Source of the DNA: Chrysochromulina tobinii
Lineage: Eukaryota > Haptophyta > Prymnesiales > Chrysochromulinaceae
Assembly: GCA_001275005.1 (NCBI GenBank)
Contig: JWZX01003127.1
Coordinates: 1-34,878, forward strand
DNA: 34,878 nucleotides
Reading direction: 5' to 3'
The notes beneath the pieces were generated by a model. The model was given only the letters and a program-made list of their open reading frames with translations, did not search any database and was not told the DNA's origin. Shown in pieces: positions 24,968 through 34,854 of the stretch. The translations under genes and the position numbers were made by a program. The number at the start of each line of letters is the position of its first letter. The first letter of the stretch is position 1.

Positions 24968-24999
24968 ATAGAAGGCATGATAGAAGGCTTATAGAAGGC
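24968..24999. repeat. Three ATAGAAGGC units
   Basis: Perfect 9-mers at 24968, 24980 and 24991 with 2-3 base spacers. Non-coding context; function unknown. Confidence 0.8.
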
Positions 25000-25406
25000 A
25001 ACTTTCTGTTTCACTCCTCCGGAAGAAGCACATGCACCTCCTTCAGGGCCTCCTTGTGGGCGCGCCGCCCCGGTACGGTAAACGCGTGATCAACACAGAG
25101 TGATCCGCCGGCGCCGCCGTGCGCCGACACATGCGCCGACATCCGTATCAACCGCGCGCCCACAAGTCCAAGAAGACCAAGTGGGCAGCACATGCGACAT
25201 GGAGTAAGAACCCTTGATAGGAAGACTTCCTACCCTTAACGATCTGAAAAAGTCACGGAACCTCCGGGAAAGAGCTACCCCCACCCTATGCTCCAGAGGC
25301 CTAGCAAGCCCGAACGCGTCGCTTTGCAGTGTATCATGGCAGAGCCCATGAAAGGCCAATCAGACCCGCACGCCCGAACACGGCACATGTGCGCCATCCT
25401 CACGAG

Positions 25407-25889
25407 TTATGAGTCGAAGTTGATGCCACTGTGACGAATGCGACGCTTCTCCTCTTCCACGAAGCTGCCCTCACGACTCTGCTGGCCAGCTGCACGCTTT
25501 CGCTTCTCCCGATCTCGAAAATCTTCTTTTGTCTCCGCGTATCGCTTCTTATGACCCACTCGCTCATCGATTTTCTTCACATCGAGCAGCTCGCGTTGCG
25601 CAAGTTCACACGCTTCCTTGCGCGTGCGCTCTGCTTCGGCCTCGGCGGCCTCGGCGGCAGTTTCAGCCTCCTTGGTTTCCTTCGCTTCCTTATCGAGGCG
25701 CTTGTATGTTTCGGTATCGGTAAGATTCGTTGCGCTCTTGTAGCCAGCACGAGAAAGAGAGGCAAAATCAATCTGTGAAGGACCGGCCGTCGAGGCTGAT
25801 GGTGGGTGATCTCCATTCACTTCATCGCTGTCGTCGTCCTCGCTCTCGCCCTCGTCGCACCCACCTTCAATGTAGAGGAGACTATCCAT
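25407..25889 (-). CDS. Small highly charged protein of unknown function, probably nuclear
   Basis: A 160-residue protein from the ATG at 25889. I chose this start because the longer frame begins at a GTG and its extra 39 residues look unlike the rest; an in-frame ATG at 25955 is the alternative. The protein has an acidic stretch (about 11-26, DEGESEDDDSDE), a long Glu/Ala/Lys helix (about 60-105) and a basic C-terminus with KRYAETKEDFRDREKRKRAA followed by GQQSREGSFVEEEKRR and an end of SGINFDS. The REKRKR..GQ..R...VEEEKR pattern looks conserved and I think it recurs in small eukaryotic nuclear proteins, but I cannot name the family with confidence. Composition suggests RNA- or chromatin-associated work. 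Confidence 0.65.
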   Translation of the reverse strand: MDSLLYIEGGCDEGESEDDDSDEVNGDHPPSASTAGPSQIDFASLSRAGYKSATNLTDTETYKRLDKEAKETKEAETAAEAAEAEAERTRKEACELAQRELLDVKKIDERVGHKKRYAETKEDFRDREKRKRAAGQQSREGSFVEEEKRRIRHSGINFDS

Positions 25890-26241
25890 TGTCGAGTGTG
25901 AAGAATTATGAACATTGGCTGTGAAGAGGTGTGGTTGTGTTCTCTCCATTTTCATTATGAATACACACAAAAAGGTACCAGAACACAGGACTCGAAATGA
26001 ATGCACATGTACATGATTTGTTCATAATCGTTTCGGTAAACAACACCACAAAATATCTAGAAAGGACGCCGGCTGATCGAGGTTTGGTTGGAGAGTGAGG
26101 CTGAGGGCCATGGGGCCATGGGCGATCTGGCAGTCCTCTCGAGCTCGACGCTCGAGAGTAAAAACTGGTGTGCGAATGTGTACGCTTGTCCGGCCATCGT
26201 CGTATGGCTGTGCATTTCCAGTGCAGCTACAGATGTTGCAT
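25890..26241. other. Gap between two minus-strand genes
   Basis: This is the 3' flank of the hydroxylase gene and the upstream region of the small charged protein gene. It is AT-richer than the coding sequence (for example around 25940-26060). No gene, RNA or repeat seen. Confidence 0.5.
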
Positions 26242-27747
26242 TCAGATGGGTTCATAGCCAAACGTATTCGTGTCGATGCGCCGTTCATGAGGCAGCAGGT
26301 CGGGGTGCCAAAAGTTGATGAGAAGGACCACGCGGTCGCGGTCGCCCAGATGGCGCACCTCGTGCTCCCACGAGTCGTCAAAGACGAGGCACTCGCCCTC
26401 GCGCCACTCGCGCCACTCATTGCCGGCGCGAATCGAGCAGCCCGACGGCACGAGGATGCCCAGGTGCGCGGTGAGGCGTGTATTCGACGAGCCGCAGTGC
26501 GGCCGCAGGTGCGTCCCAGGATTGAGCGTCGAGAAGAGGGTCTCGCCGCCACCAGCAAAGGCGAGCTCCATCGCCGGGGCGATGCGCTCCATGATGGCAG
26601 CGGTCACCGGGCAGCGCGCGCAATTCTCCGTGTACTTGGTGCCGTTGCCAAAGAGCGGGAACTCGGTCCACTTGCCAGCGGCGACGAGCGTGTGGTCATG
26701 CGCGGCCCGCCCTCCCACGCTCATGAAGAGCTGCTGCTGGGAGGAGCGCAGCGCCTCGACCTCGGCGCGGATCGCCGCAAATTGGCTCTCGAGCAGTGAG
26801 CACCAGGGAAAGTCGGCGCGGTCGTGCCAGGGCTTAGAGGCGAGCTGGGGCACGAGGTGCGGCGGCCGCTGCATCGGGTGTCTCCACAACCCAGCAGCGA
26901 CGCCCAGGTGCGCCATCTTCTCGAGCCGCTCTCGCCCCTTGCGGTCGGCCGGAGGCAGCAGCTGCAGGCAGTGGATCCCGTTGATGAGCGCCCCGCGATG
27001 CGTGGCTTCGAGGCGCAGCGCGGCCTCAAACGCCGCCGCCGCCTCGCTATAGACGGCTTGCTGCATCTGCACCACTCCCAGCTGGTACTGCATCTCCGCG
27101 AGGTCGGGCTGCAGCCCGGCCGCAAGCTTTGCATGCTCGAGCGCCTGCTTGAGATCCGCCGGTTTGCCACGCCTCATGAGCCCGCGGATGAGGTTGTTGC
27201 GCGCCGCGTGCAGCAGCGGCAGCTGCTTGAGCGCGCGCTCGTAGTGGCCACACGCGGCTGCCTCACCTTCGAGCTGGCCCGTGGCGACGCCCAGATAAAA
27301 GAGGGTGATAGGCGCGTCCTCTTCCGCGAGCTCCTGGAGCAGCGCGCGTGCCTCTGCCGCCGCTCCCGACTGCAGCAGCCTTGGGATCTTGGCCTCAAGC
27401 TCTGCTGAGTTGCCCCACCATGATTTGGGTGGGTGGCTCAGCATCGGAGGGCTCGGCGGGCTCGCAGCCTTGGGCCTGGGCTTATCAGCATCAAACCTGC
27501 CGCAGTTTTGTGCAGCGGTCACATGCACGATGGCTGCTGCCGCCGCCTCCGCGGCCGAGCATGCAGGTGCAGTCCGCGCAGCCACCTCAGGAGCTGCACC
27601 CCACGGACCCTTCTGGATCCTGTGAGCGCGAGTGCGGCCGTGAGACGACGGCGGCGGCGGCTGCACGAGCCGAGAGGGAGGCGAGGCCAGTTGTCCGCCA
27701 GGCCGATATCGCCATGACGCACTCGCGCGAATCGAGCTCGTCTGCAT
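26242..27747 (-). CDS. TPR/aspartyl-asparaginyl beta-hydroxylase
   Basis: A 501-residue protein from the ATG at 27747 (the frame also holds a GTG three codons earlier). After a low-complexity N-terminus of about 110 residues, TPR-like helices span about 117-275 (LFYLGVATGQLEGEAAACGH, then MQYQLGVVQMQQAVYSEAAA). The hydroxylase domain (about 290-490) starts with the family's PQLASKPWH and holds the 2-oxoglutarate/iron site: His417 in RPHCGSSNTRLTAHLG and His462 in FDDSWEHEV, followed by RVVLLINFWHPDL. The 45-residue spacing between the metal histidines matches human ASPH. Such enzymes hydroxylate Asp/Asn in EGF-like domains in the ER, or act on other substrates. Human ASPH has an N-terminal membrane anchor; none is obvious here, so location is uncertain. 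The catalytic site looks intact. Confidence 0.92.
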   Translation of the reverse strand: MQTSSIRASASWRYRPGGQLASPPSRLVQPPPPSSHGRTRAHRIQKGPWGAAPEVAARTAPACSAAEAAAAAIVHVTAAQNCGRFDADKPRPKAASPPSPPMLSHPPKSWWGNSAELEAKIPRLLQSGAAAEARALLQELAEEDAPITLFYLGVATGQLEGEAAACGHYERALKQLPLLHAARNNLIRGLMRRGKPADLKQALEHAKLAAGLQPDLAEMQYQLGVVQMQQAVYSEAAAAFEAALRLEATHRGALINGIHCLQLLPPADRKGRERLEKMAHLGVAAGLWRHPMQRPPHLVPQLASKPWHDRADFPWCSLLESQFAAIRAEVEALRSSQQQLFMSVGGRAAHDHTLVAAGKWTEFPLFGNGTKYTENCARCPVTAAIMERIAPAMELAFAGGGETLFSTLNPGTHLRPHCGSSNTRLTAHLGILVPSGCSIRAGNEWREWREGECLVFDDSWEHEVRHLGDRDRVVLLINFWHPDLLPHERRIDTNTFGYEPI

Positions 27748-27928
27748 AACTAACACTCACGGCCGTTGGCCATTGAATTCAGACATGAACGCCAAGCCAC
27801 CGCAGCACAAGTTCGGCCGTGCCAAATTAGGCAGTTCCAACGAGTTGCTCATCGCTTCTTGTGTCGAGGGCTCCGCGTCGATTGAGTCTCCCATTTGAAT
27901 GCCGTGAAAAGCCCCGATCCAAGACAAC
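27748..27928. promoter_or_regulatory. Short divergent promoter region, hydroxylase/membrane protein
   Basis: These 181 bases separate two divergent start codons. No TATA box or clear factor site is recognisable; shared promoter use is inferred from spacing. Confidence 0.35.
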
Positions 27929-28981
27929 ATGGACCCCACTCCCGCCAACTCGCCCTCTCCCAAAGGCAGCACGCTGCGCCAACGCCGGGCGACCTCGGCT
28001 CAGAAGGACCGTCAGCAGCTCGAGCTCCAGATTTCCTCTGCGTCTCTGTCTGCCGTGCCTACAGCCGTGCAGTACGTGCAGCAGTTTGCGCCGCTGCTTG
28101 TGCGTGCGGCGGAGTTGATAGCGCACGTCGGCCCCGTGTACTTTCGTGCGGCGGCGTTCGCCGCATCCGTGTACCAAACACTCCCGCTCGACGTGTTGCA
28201 AGCGCTGCTCGGCCTTGGGCTGTGCTTCTTTGGCGGATCATACTATGCCAGCATTGCAGCTGTGGAGGCCTTCATGATGGTCGGCGGGTCGACGACCCGA
28301 GCGGCCCTAGAAGACATTTACGATGACGTTCTGCTCATCCAGGAGGCGCATGAGCGCGATGAACAGCAACAGGCGGCCGCGCGCGAGCGGCACGTCTCGG
28401 GCTTGAAGCCAGCCGAGCTCGTGCAGCGCAAGGTGCGCGTCGCCGTGCTAGCCGTTCGCGACCCAGAGAAGCTCTCGCAAGCCATCGGTGGCCTCTACGC
28501 TGGCTGGATCGCCGTCCAGGGGACGTTGCGCCTCGAGTTCGCCAAGACGATCACCCTCGGCGTCTCGATCGCAGCCATGCTCGATCGGCCGGCACTCCGG
28601 TATGGGCTGCCCGTCCTCGCGCATGCCCTCCCCAAGGAATTCCACAGGTGGCTGCCGACGGTGATCCGAACAGTCTGCAAGCTGGCCGCCGTGATGGTCG
28701 CGTGGTGGCTCGCCGTCGCAATCGCTGCCTTCCAGTCGGCCCTCCGCGGCGGCCTTATGTGCTCGCGAGCCCTCCTGCGCTGGGCGAATGCTAAGGGCAT
28801 CGTCGCATTCACGCCCGAGGACAGCACGCTCGATGAGGGGCTCGGCTATGCGCTCTGCGCCCTCGGCTTCTACACGCAGTGGGTGTGGGGCTTCTCCATG
28901 CCGTTCCCGTTCAACATCGTCCTCATGCCCTTCACACTGGTCGAATGGTACCTTCGCTGGTCCATCACGTCAACACCGTGA
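27929..28981 (+). CDS. Multi-pass membrane protein of unknown function
   Basis: A 350-residue protein from the ATG at 27929. The N-terminus is Ser/Pro/Arg-rich and cytosolic-looking. Hydrophobic segments appear at about 88-118 (LQALLGLGLCFFGGSYYASI), 180-217 (weaker), 243-272 (VCKLAAVMVAWWLAVAIAAF) and 305-345 (aromatic-rich GFYTQWVWGFSMPFPF). A charged helix (about 120-175, with LLIQEAHERDEQQQAAARER) lies between the first and second. The pattern of paired helices suggests four to six membrane spans. I recognise no transporter or enzyme signature. It may be a lineage-wide but uncharacterised protist family. The coding region ends in TGA at 28981, convergent with RRP5. Confidence 0.7.
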   Translation: MDPTPANSPSPKGSTLRQRRATSAQKDRQQLELQISSASLSAVPTAVQYVQQFAPLLVRAAELIAHVGPVYFRAAAFAASVYQTLPLDVLQALLGLGLCFFGGSYYASIAAVEAFMMVGGSTTRAALEDIYDDVLLIQEAHERDEQQQAAARERHVSGLKPAELVQRKVRVAVLAVRDPEKLSQAIGGLYAGWIAVQGTLRLEFAKTITLGVSIAAMLDRPALRYGLPVLAHALPKEFHRWLPTVIRTVCKLAAVMVAWWLAVAIAAFQSALRGGLMCSRALLRWANAKGIVAFTPEDSTLDEGLGYALCALGFYTQWVWGFSMPFPFNIVLMPFTLVEWYLRWSITSTP

Positions 28982-29423
28982 CCCTCGCCCGAGCGGACTT
29001 GCGCGCCGCGCCGTGGCGCCGACGCGTCAACGAGGGAGGGGGAGAGGGCGCGCGCCGCGGCGGGCCTCTGCCGCCTATGTGCGGTGTGCAGCTGGTGTCG
29101 CGCCTGTTGGGTGCTCGCGTCGGCGTCCGTCCCGCCGTACTTTTTCGATTCTCGTGTGACGTCTATCGACAACGGACCGAAGTCGTGATCTGCGGCTGAT
29201 GCGGTCCCGCGACTACGTTTTTGATATTTGTCGTCCGGACACCTCCCCGCGCTCAGACACACCGCGGCGCGTACAATTTGCCGCAGTACCACGCTCGGCT
29301 GAGTCGCTGTGCCCCCTCACCCGGTCCCGAGCCCCGTACCGAAAACAACACCGCCGGTGGAACCGGCCGGACCCGCGTCGATCGGCCTGTGCATGTACTT
29401 CCCGTCACGACGCACAGCCGTGC
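28982..29423. other. Gap between convergent membrane-protein and RRP5 genes
   Basis: This 442-base spacer should hold two 3' UTRs. It has GC-rich flanks and a short AT-richer piece near 29215-29232. No gene, RNA or repeat seen. Confidence 0.5.
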
Positions 29424-30736
29424 TCATTTCGGGGGCTCGCGGTCGCCCGCGGCGCTCTCGACCCACGCACGCGCCTTCTCCTTCACGTGCGCGACGAGCT
29501 GCGCATCGCCCGACTCGCGTGCGTACTTGAGGTACCGCGAGAAGAAATACTTCATCTTCTTCGACGAGAGGCGAAGCGAGGTGACACGTTCGAACAGTCG
29601 GCGGGTCGACTCGGGCTCTGCCTGGCGCAGCTGCATGTCGATATAGATGGACCACACGTCCACGCGCTTTGGGTAGTTGGCCAACACCCCGTCAAAGACG
29701 GTGCGACCGCGCTCGGGCAGCCCATAGCGGAACTCGAGCTGCGCAAACTTGGAGATGACCTCCACGTGGCTGGCCCGCGGGAGCGCGTCGACGGCGCGCT
29801 GCAGGATGGCCTTGGCTTGCGCCGGCACCCCGCGCGCCATCAGAGCGGTCATCCATGCGATCCAAACATCGGAGTGCGGGCGGAACTTTTTGGCAGCGAC
29901 CTCGAAAGCCGCGTCGGCGAGCAGCGCGTCGCCAGCCCGTTCGTGCATGGAGGCGACGTGCAGGTAGACCTGCTTGGGATCGCAGCCCTGCAGCGCACGC
30001 GCCACAGCCGCGGCGAGCGTCTCCTCGTCGCCGTGGGCCTTCTCAAGGTTGAGGAGCGCGGCATGGATGTTGAAGCGCTCCTTGTGCTCGGTGAGCGCAA
30101 TCGTGCGCAGCGCGCGCTCGCCTACCTGACGCGCCCTCTCGATCTCCGTCAGGTTGAGCTGGAAGGAGATGTAACGCATCCACATGTACGACGAGTTGGG
30201 CGAGCCGAGGAGCAGCCTCTCAAAGTCCTCAGCCGAACGTGGCGCACTCCCGAGCTCCGCCTCGCGCGCGGCGATTGCAGCCTCCTCGTCCCTCGCCGCC
30301 GCGGCCTCCTGCGCCCGCCGGCCTTTGCGACTTGTCTGTCCGCCCGCTGGTTCCATCTCCGCCTCAACTGCCCCATCAAGCAGGCTTGGCTGTTCGGCGC
30401 TCATCTTGGCGCTCCGGTCGTCGTCCCACACGAAGCTGGCGGACAAGGCGGGCGCTACATGTGGCACGGGCACCGCGGTCGCGGCGACGCCATTCGCGGC
30501 AGCTCGCTTAGCCAAAAGAGCGAGCAAGTCTTCCCCATAGGGGTTCGTCCCCTCCTCCTCCTCCTCCTCCTCCTCCTCTTCCTCCGGTTCCGCCTGGTCC
30601 TCCTCCTCGTCCTCCTCCTCCTCGTCCTCCTCGCCATCGCCTTCGCCTTCGTCGTCGTCGTCGTCGTCCATATCGCCGACCTCTTCCTCCTCGCCCTCCT
30701 CCTCGTCCTCGTCTTCGTCCTCGTCCTCGTCTTCGT

Positions 30737-30771
<35 letters not shown>

Positions 30772-33700
30772 CCCTCCTCATCCTCCTCGTCTTCGTGTTC
30801 GTCCTCGTCGTCCACTTTCGTCGCCTTCCGGCGGCGCAGCTCTTCCCGCACCAATACCGCGTCGTCCTCGTCGCCCTCAAGTTCGTCAAGGCGCGAGCGA
30901 CGCATGGAGCCTGAGACTTGCTTCTTCTCGGGGTTGACTTTGAGGATGGCCACCTTCACGGCTGTGCCGAGCGGGAAGGCCTCGCTCAAGTTACCCACCT
31001 TTCGGTCTGACACCTCTGTCTTGTGGCACAGCGCGTCTATCGTCGAACCATCCAGCCTTACGAAGATGCCGAACTCCGTAACCGACTTGACCTTTCCAAT
31101 GGCCACCATGCCCGCGTGCAGCGCGTCAAAGGTGAGCGACGCCTCGGGCTCCAGATACGCACCGCCCTCGACGTCAGAGCGGCGCAGCGAGAGAGGCAGC
31201 GCGCCGCGGGTGACTCCCTTGCGAGGGAGCGCCCGAGCCACCACAAGCGAGCCGACGGGCACGAGCTCGCTCACGGCCTCCACCTTGACGAACTCGTCCG
31301 ACAGATGGCGCAGCCCGACAAAACCGTCCACGGTGCGCGAGAGGCTGACGAAGCAGCCCTTGGCCGAGATGGCCTTGACGTAACCGCGCACGAGCTCGCC
31401 CTCCTCCACCTGCCCCGCGTCCTTGACGCGCTCATGCCCGTCGCGCTTCTTCTTGCCGCTGGCTGCCAGGGCCGCGGCCACGGCGGCCGAACGCAGCGAG
31501 ACCTCGATCCCACTGCCGCCCCCATTGCCGGTGGCGCCGGCCTCGGGCACCGCCAGCACCACCGCACGTACAAACTGGCCCGGCTCGAAAGAGCTCAGTG
31601 GCTCAGCCACCCATTCGTCGCAAATCTCCGTCGCGTGTGCGCGGCCGTAGAGCGCAGCACCAAGCTGCACGTCGAGCCCGCGACCAGGACGCGCCCGAAC
31701 GATCTTGGCGGGGACTACTGCACCAACCGCCAGCTCGCCCGCAGCTGCGCTGGCCGTGGTTGCGGCCACTCCCTTTTTCGAGGCTGTCTTGCTCGAGGTG
31801 GCGGGCAGTGGAGCAGCGGCCGCACCTAGCCGAAGCGAGAGATCGAGCTGGATACCCCCGCCATCGTCGCGCGGCGAGCCCGTGCCCAGCACGCGCACCG
31901 TGACGGCCATGCCGACGCGAAAGTGTTTGGCCAGACGGGTCAGGACCTTCGGGTCGTCGGAGGCCTCGATCGCGACGACGCGACCAGTGGCGGCATAGCT
32001 CAGGCACACCCACACGGCCTCCGCGCTGACGTCGCGCACCCAGCCCGGGTGGATTTGCCCCGCCGCGAGGCTGCTCATCGAGACGCGTGGCACCGGCATC
32101 GATCCTCTCGGCGCGCCGAGCTCTGCTGGGCGCATGCTCAGCTCCACAGAGCCCCCTGCCCGGCCGACGACCACGACGTGGATAGGCTCGTCAGGCACGG
32201 TCGTGGGCAGCACGGCGTCACGCCCCACGTCGGCAAGCTCGGTCATATGGATGCGGCCGCGGACAGCGCCCTTCCGATCCAGCCGGCACACGAGCTGCCC
32301 GTGATCGCCGAGCGCCACCGCCGTCGCGAGGCTGTGCCTACCCTCAACGGCCTCCTCTAGCCGACTTGTCCAGCTCACATCGCCCTCCGCTTCCGCCTCC
32401 GCCGCACCGGGCCGCTCCTTGCGCTTCTTAGCAGGCTGGTCGGCCGTGAGCTTGTCGGTGGTCTCCTTTTTGCCCGCAGCCGCGCGGTTGAGCAGCGCGC
32501 CGGCGGGGCGTGAGGCGGCTTCCTCGGCAGAAAGGAGCGTTAGGAGCATCTTGCGCTGCGCGGGGTCGCACGAGATGACCGTGCACGAGACGACCTGCCC
32601 CTCGCGATAACACGCCGTTGGCTCGCTCTCCCAGAGTGCGCCGAAACGAGCCTTGAGCTCCGAGCCACGCACAATGCCGCTGACGCCACCGAGCAGCCGG
32701 ATGGTGATCGAGCGCGGCCGCAGAGCAGCAACCACGCCGTGCGTCGTGAGGCCGGGCGTCGCGTCTTCATAGCGGGTGACGCGCGGGAGCGTCGAGGTCA
32801 CGAGCGCCGTCTTGAGCGAGAGGACGAGCTTCTCGCGCAACGGCTCACTCTCGAGCACGAGGCACTGCACCGCCTGCCCCGTACTGAACTTTTCCTGAGG
32901 CCGCTGCAGCCGCCGCTCGGTCAGGTGCGCCGCGCCGCACGTGCCGTACACGCCGCGGCCGAGGCGCACGCGTGCGCCACGCGCGTCGATGCGGGCAATC
33001 GTCCCTTTGAGCACGTGCCCCACCGCCACCTGCTCGTACCGCAGCCACGTCTGTGAGAGAGCCGAGGGGCGCAGGCTCACCTCGAGGAGCCCCTCGAGCC
33101 ACCGAATGCCCATGACGACGCCGCGATGGCGCGCACCCACCTTGAGCTGGCGCAGTGCATCCGCGGCCTTCTGGCGCGGCTGCAGGTCGAGCTGGCTCCT
33201 GGCCACCCAGGCGCCACCGATGAGTGTGCCGCTCGCCCCTTCGCCCATCTCCTCTGTCGCGGTCGCAGAGCGCGCCTTCTTCCGGCTCCTACCGGTGTCG
33301 TCATCCGCAGCTCCATCGCCCGAGACGACGCCCGAAGTGTCCGACTCGGCCTGGGCTACGATGAGTGCCCCGCCTGGACAGACGATGCAGGTCGTGGTTT
33401 GCACGAGCGATCCCAGAGGCCGCGGCGGCGTGTACGGGATACACGCGACCAGCGACGGCACCAGCGAGAGGCCAACGGCCTTGTGTGCTGGCAGCACCCA
33501 GAGCAGGCGCGCACTGACCTTCGCGCCGACTGTGAAGCGTTTGGCCCATTGGGGCGACGTCATGGGCATGGCCACCCCGAGCGCATCGCACGCGACGGTG
33601 CCTTCAAAGTAGCCGCAGAAGACGAGCCGCAGCCCGTCGGCGAGGAAGCCCGCAATCTGCGCGCTCACCACCATGCCCGGTTGCAGCGCCTCGAAGCGCA

Positions 33701-34754
33701 ACGCAGTGTCCTGAGGCAGCGGCAGCGGCGGCGCACCGGCACCCACCGAGGCCAGTTGCACCGGCTTGCGCGGCTGCTGCACGCCGCCGCTCACCACGCT
33801 GCACAGGTACGGTCGCCAGCGCGCCGCGGAAGCGGTCGGGTCGGCGGCAGCACTACCGCCGCCGGCCGCCAACCCTTCCGATGGCACTCTCTCCGGCGGC
33901 ACCCACTTCGTCTTATGCAGAAACCCGCCGGCCTGGGAGGTCGTGTGCATCACGAAGCCGTACTCTTCGCTCGAGCGCATCGTTGCCCATAGCACGCATC
34001 CCCGATGCAGCCGCGGCGTCTGCGCGAGAGCCGCCTTCTGCACGATGGAGAGCCGTAACGTGAGCTCTACAGGTGGAAGTCCGTGCTCTGGCGTTGGAGT
34101 CGCGCCCACTCGCGAGCTGAGTGGGAGCACAGCACAGCACAGCACCTCGCCGCGCCGGAAAATGCGTCGCAGGTCAGGCGGCGTGAAGCCCGCGCCTTCC
34201 TGCTCGTCCTCGTCCACGGTCATGGCCGCATGAAGCTCGTCGCTCACCTCGCTGCGGTTGATGCGCCCTGTGTGCCGGTTGGGAAGCTGCAGGAGCAGAC
34301 GATCGGAGCTCACCTCGCTCACGGCACCGAGCACGCGCATGCCCGTGACGAAGTCCTGGCGCTTCAGCCCTCGCGCGCGCACAAGCTCCGCCGTGGAGCT
34401 CGTGCCGCCACCAGCTCGGCGCTCGGCAACGCCAGCAGCCTCATCATCGTTGGTTGGAGCCGCCTCGCTGAAGAGGACATCCTGGTGCGCCTGCTGCACG
34501 ACCGCCTTGTACTCCAAGGGAGTGAGATCCGTGCCGCCGCCGCGAGGAAAGGGCGCCGCCTCATCAGTCTCCCAGCTGCTTGCAGCAGCGGAGGACAAGG
34601 CGGAGGGTGCGGATGCAGCGTTGGCTTTGCCGAGGGTCCGGCGGAGCTCGCGGCTGAGGGCGCCGTCGTCGGCCGGCGCTCGCTTGGCGGCCTCGTGGGT
34701 ACGCCGAGCTTTCGGTGCGGCTGTGGACGTGCTCGAGCTCGAGCGCTTCACCAT
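29424..34754 (-). CDS. RRP5: rRNA biogenesis protein RRP5 (PDCD11 homologue)
   Basis: A 1776-residue, intron-free protein from the ATG at 34754; length fits yeast Rrp5 (about 1730) and human PDCD11. A Lys/Ser-rich start is followed by about eleven to twelve S1 RNA-binding domains across residues ~110-1290; the clearest units read GMVAIGKVKSVTEFGIFVRL and GELVRGYVKAISAKGCFVSL. An acidic low-complexity region (about 1295-1402) follows. The C-terminal ~280 residues are HAT/TPR-like repeats opening with the family signature DFERLLLGSPNSSYMWMRYI. RRP5 works in the nucleolus and is needed for pre-rRNA cleavages of both the 18S and the 5.8S/25S branches: the S1 region binds pre-rRNA and the HAT repeats serve the small-subunit processome. 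Both modules look intact. The gene has no introns. Confidence 0.96.
30547..30815 (-). repeat. GAG/GAC-type triplet tract encoding acidic run in RRP5
   Basis: On the plus strand this is a CTC/CTT/GTC-rich tract, on the minus strand long runs of Glu and Asp codons with interspersed Gly. Acidic regions occur between the S1 and HAT parts of RRP5 proteins generally, but this one is long. It makes a misleading hydrophobic Leu/Val frame on the opposite strand. Confidence 0.85.
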
Positions 34755-34854
34755 GACGAGAACCCCGACAGTCGACGTCGCCGTGTGACGCGTTTCGGCT
34801 GAGGATGCCTATCGCAGAAAGACACGGTACAGTGAGTCTCCGCGACATTGCGAC

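Larger units (their letters stand above)
24381..25406. other. 1 kb non-coding stretch rich in hairpins and short repeats
   Basis: No gene is convincing in this gap. It carries a tRNA-Glu-like half-sequence (24491-24555, minus), a TTCAG tandem (24592-24610), inverted repeats (24650-24674 and 24781-24806), and three ATAGAAGGC units (24968-24999). The GC content is lower than in the genes between 24590 and 25010. From about 25020 it returns to GC-rich, with a weak minus-strand frame (25090-25359) that I do not recognise. Confidence 0.5.

Noticed and set aside
25090-25359. 89-residue minus-strand frame in the hairpin-rich gap
   Set aside because: No family resemblance and no supporting context; composition is compatible with chance.
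29199-30914. Long plus-strand frame with Leu/Val-rich stretches resembling membrane helices
   Set aside because: It is the antisense of the RRP5 acidic tract and HAT repeats; GAG/GAC codons read as CTC/GTC on the other strand. RRP5 is clearly the coding frame.
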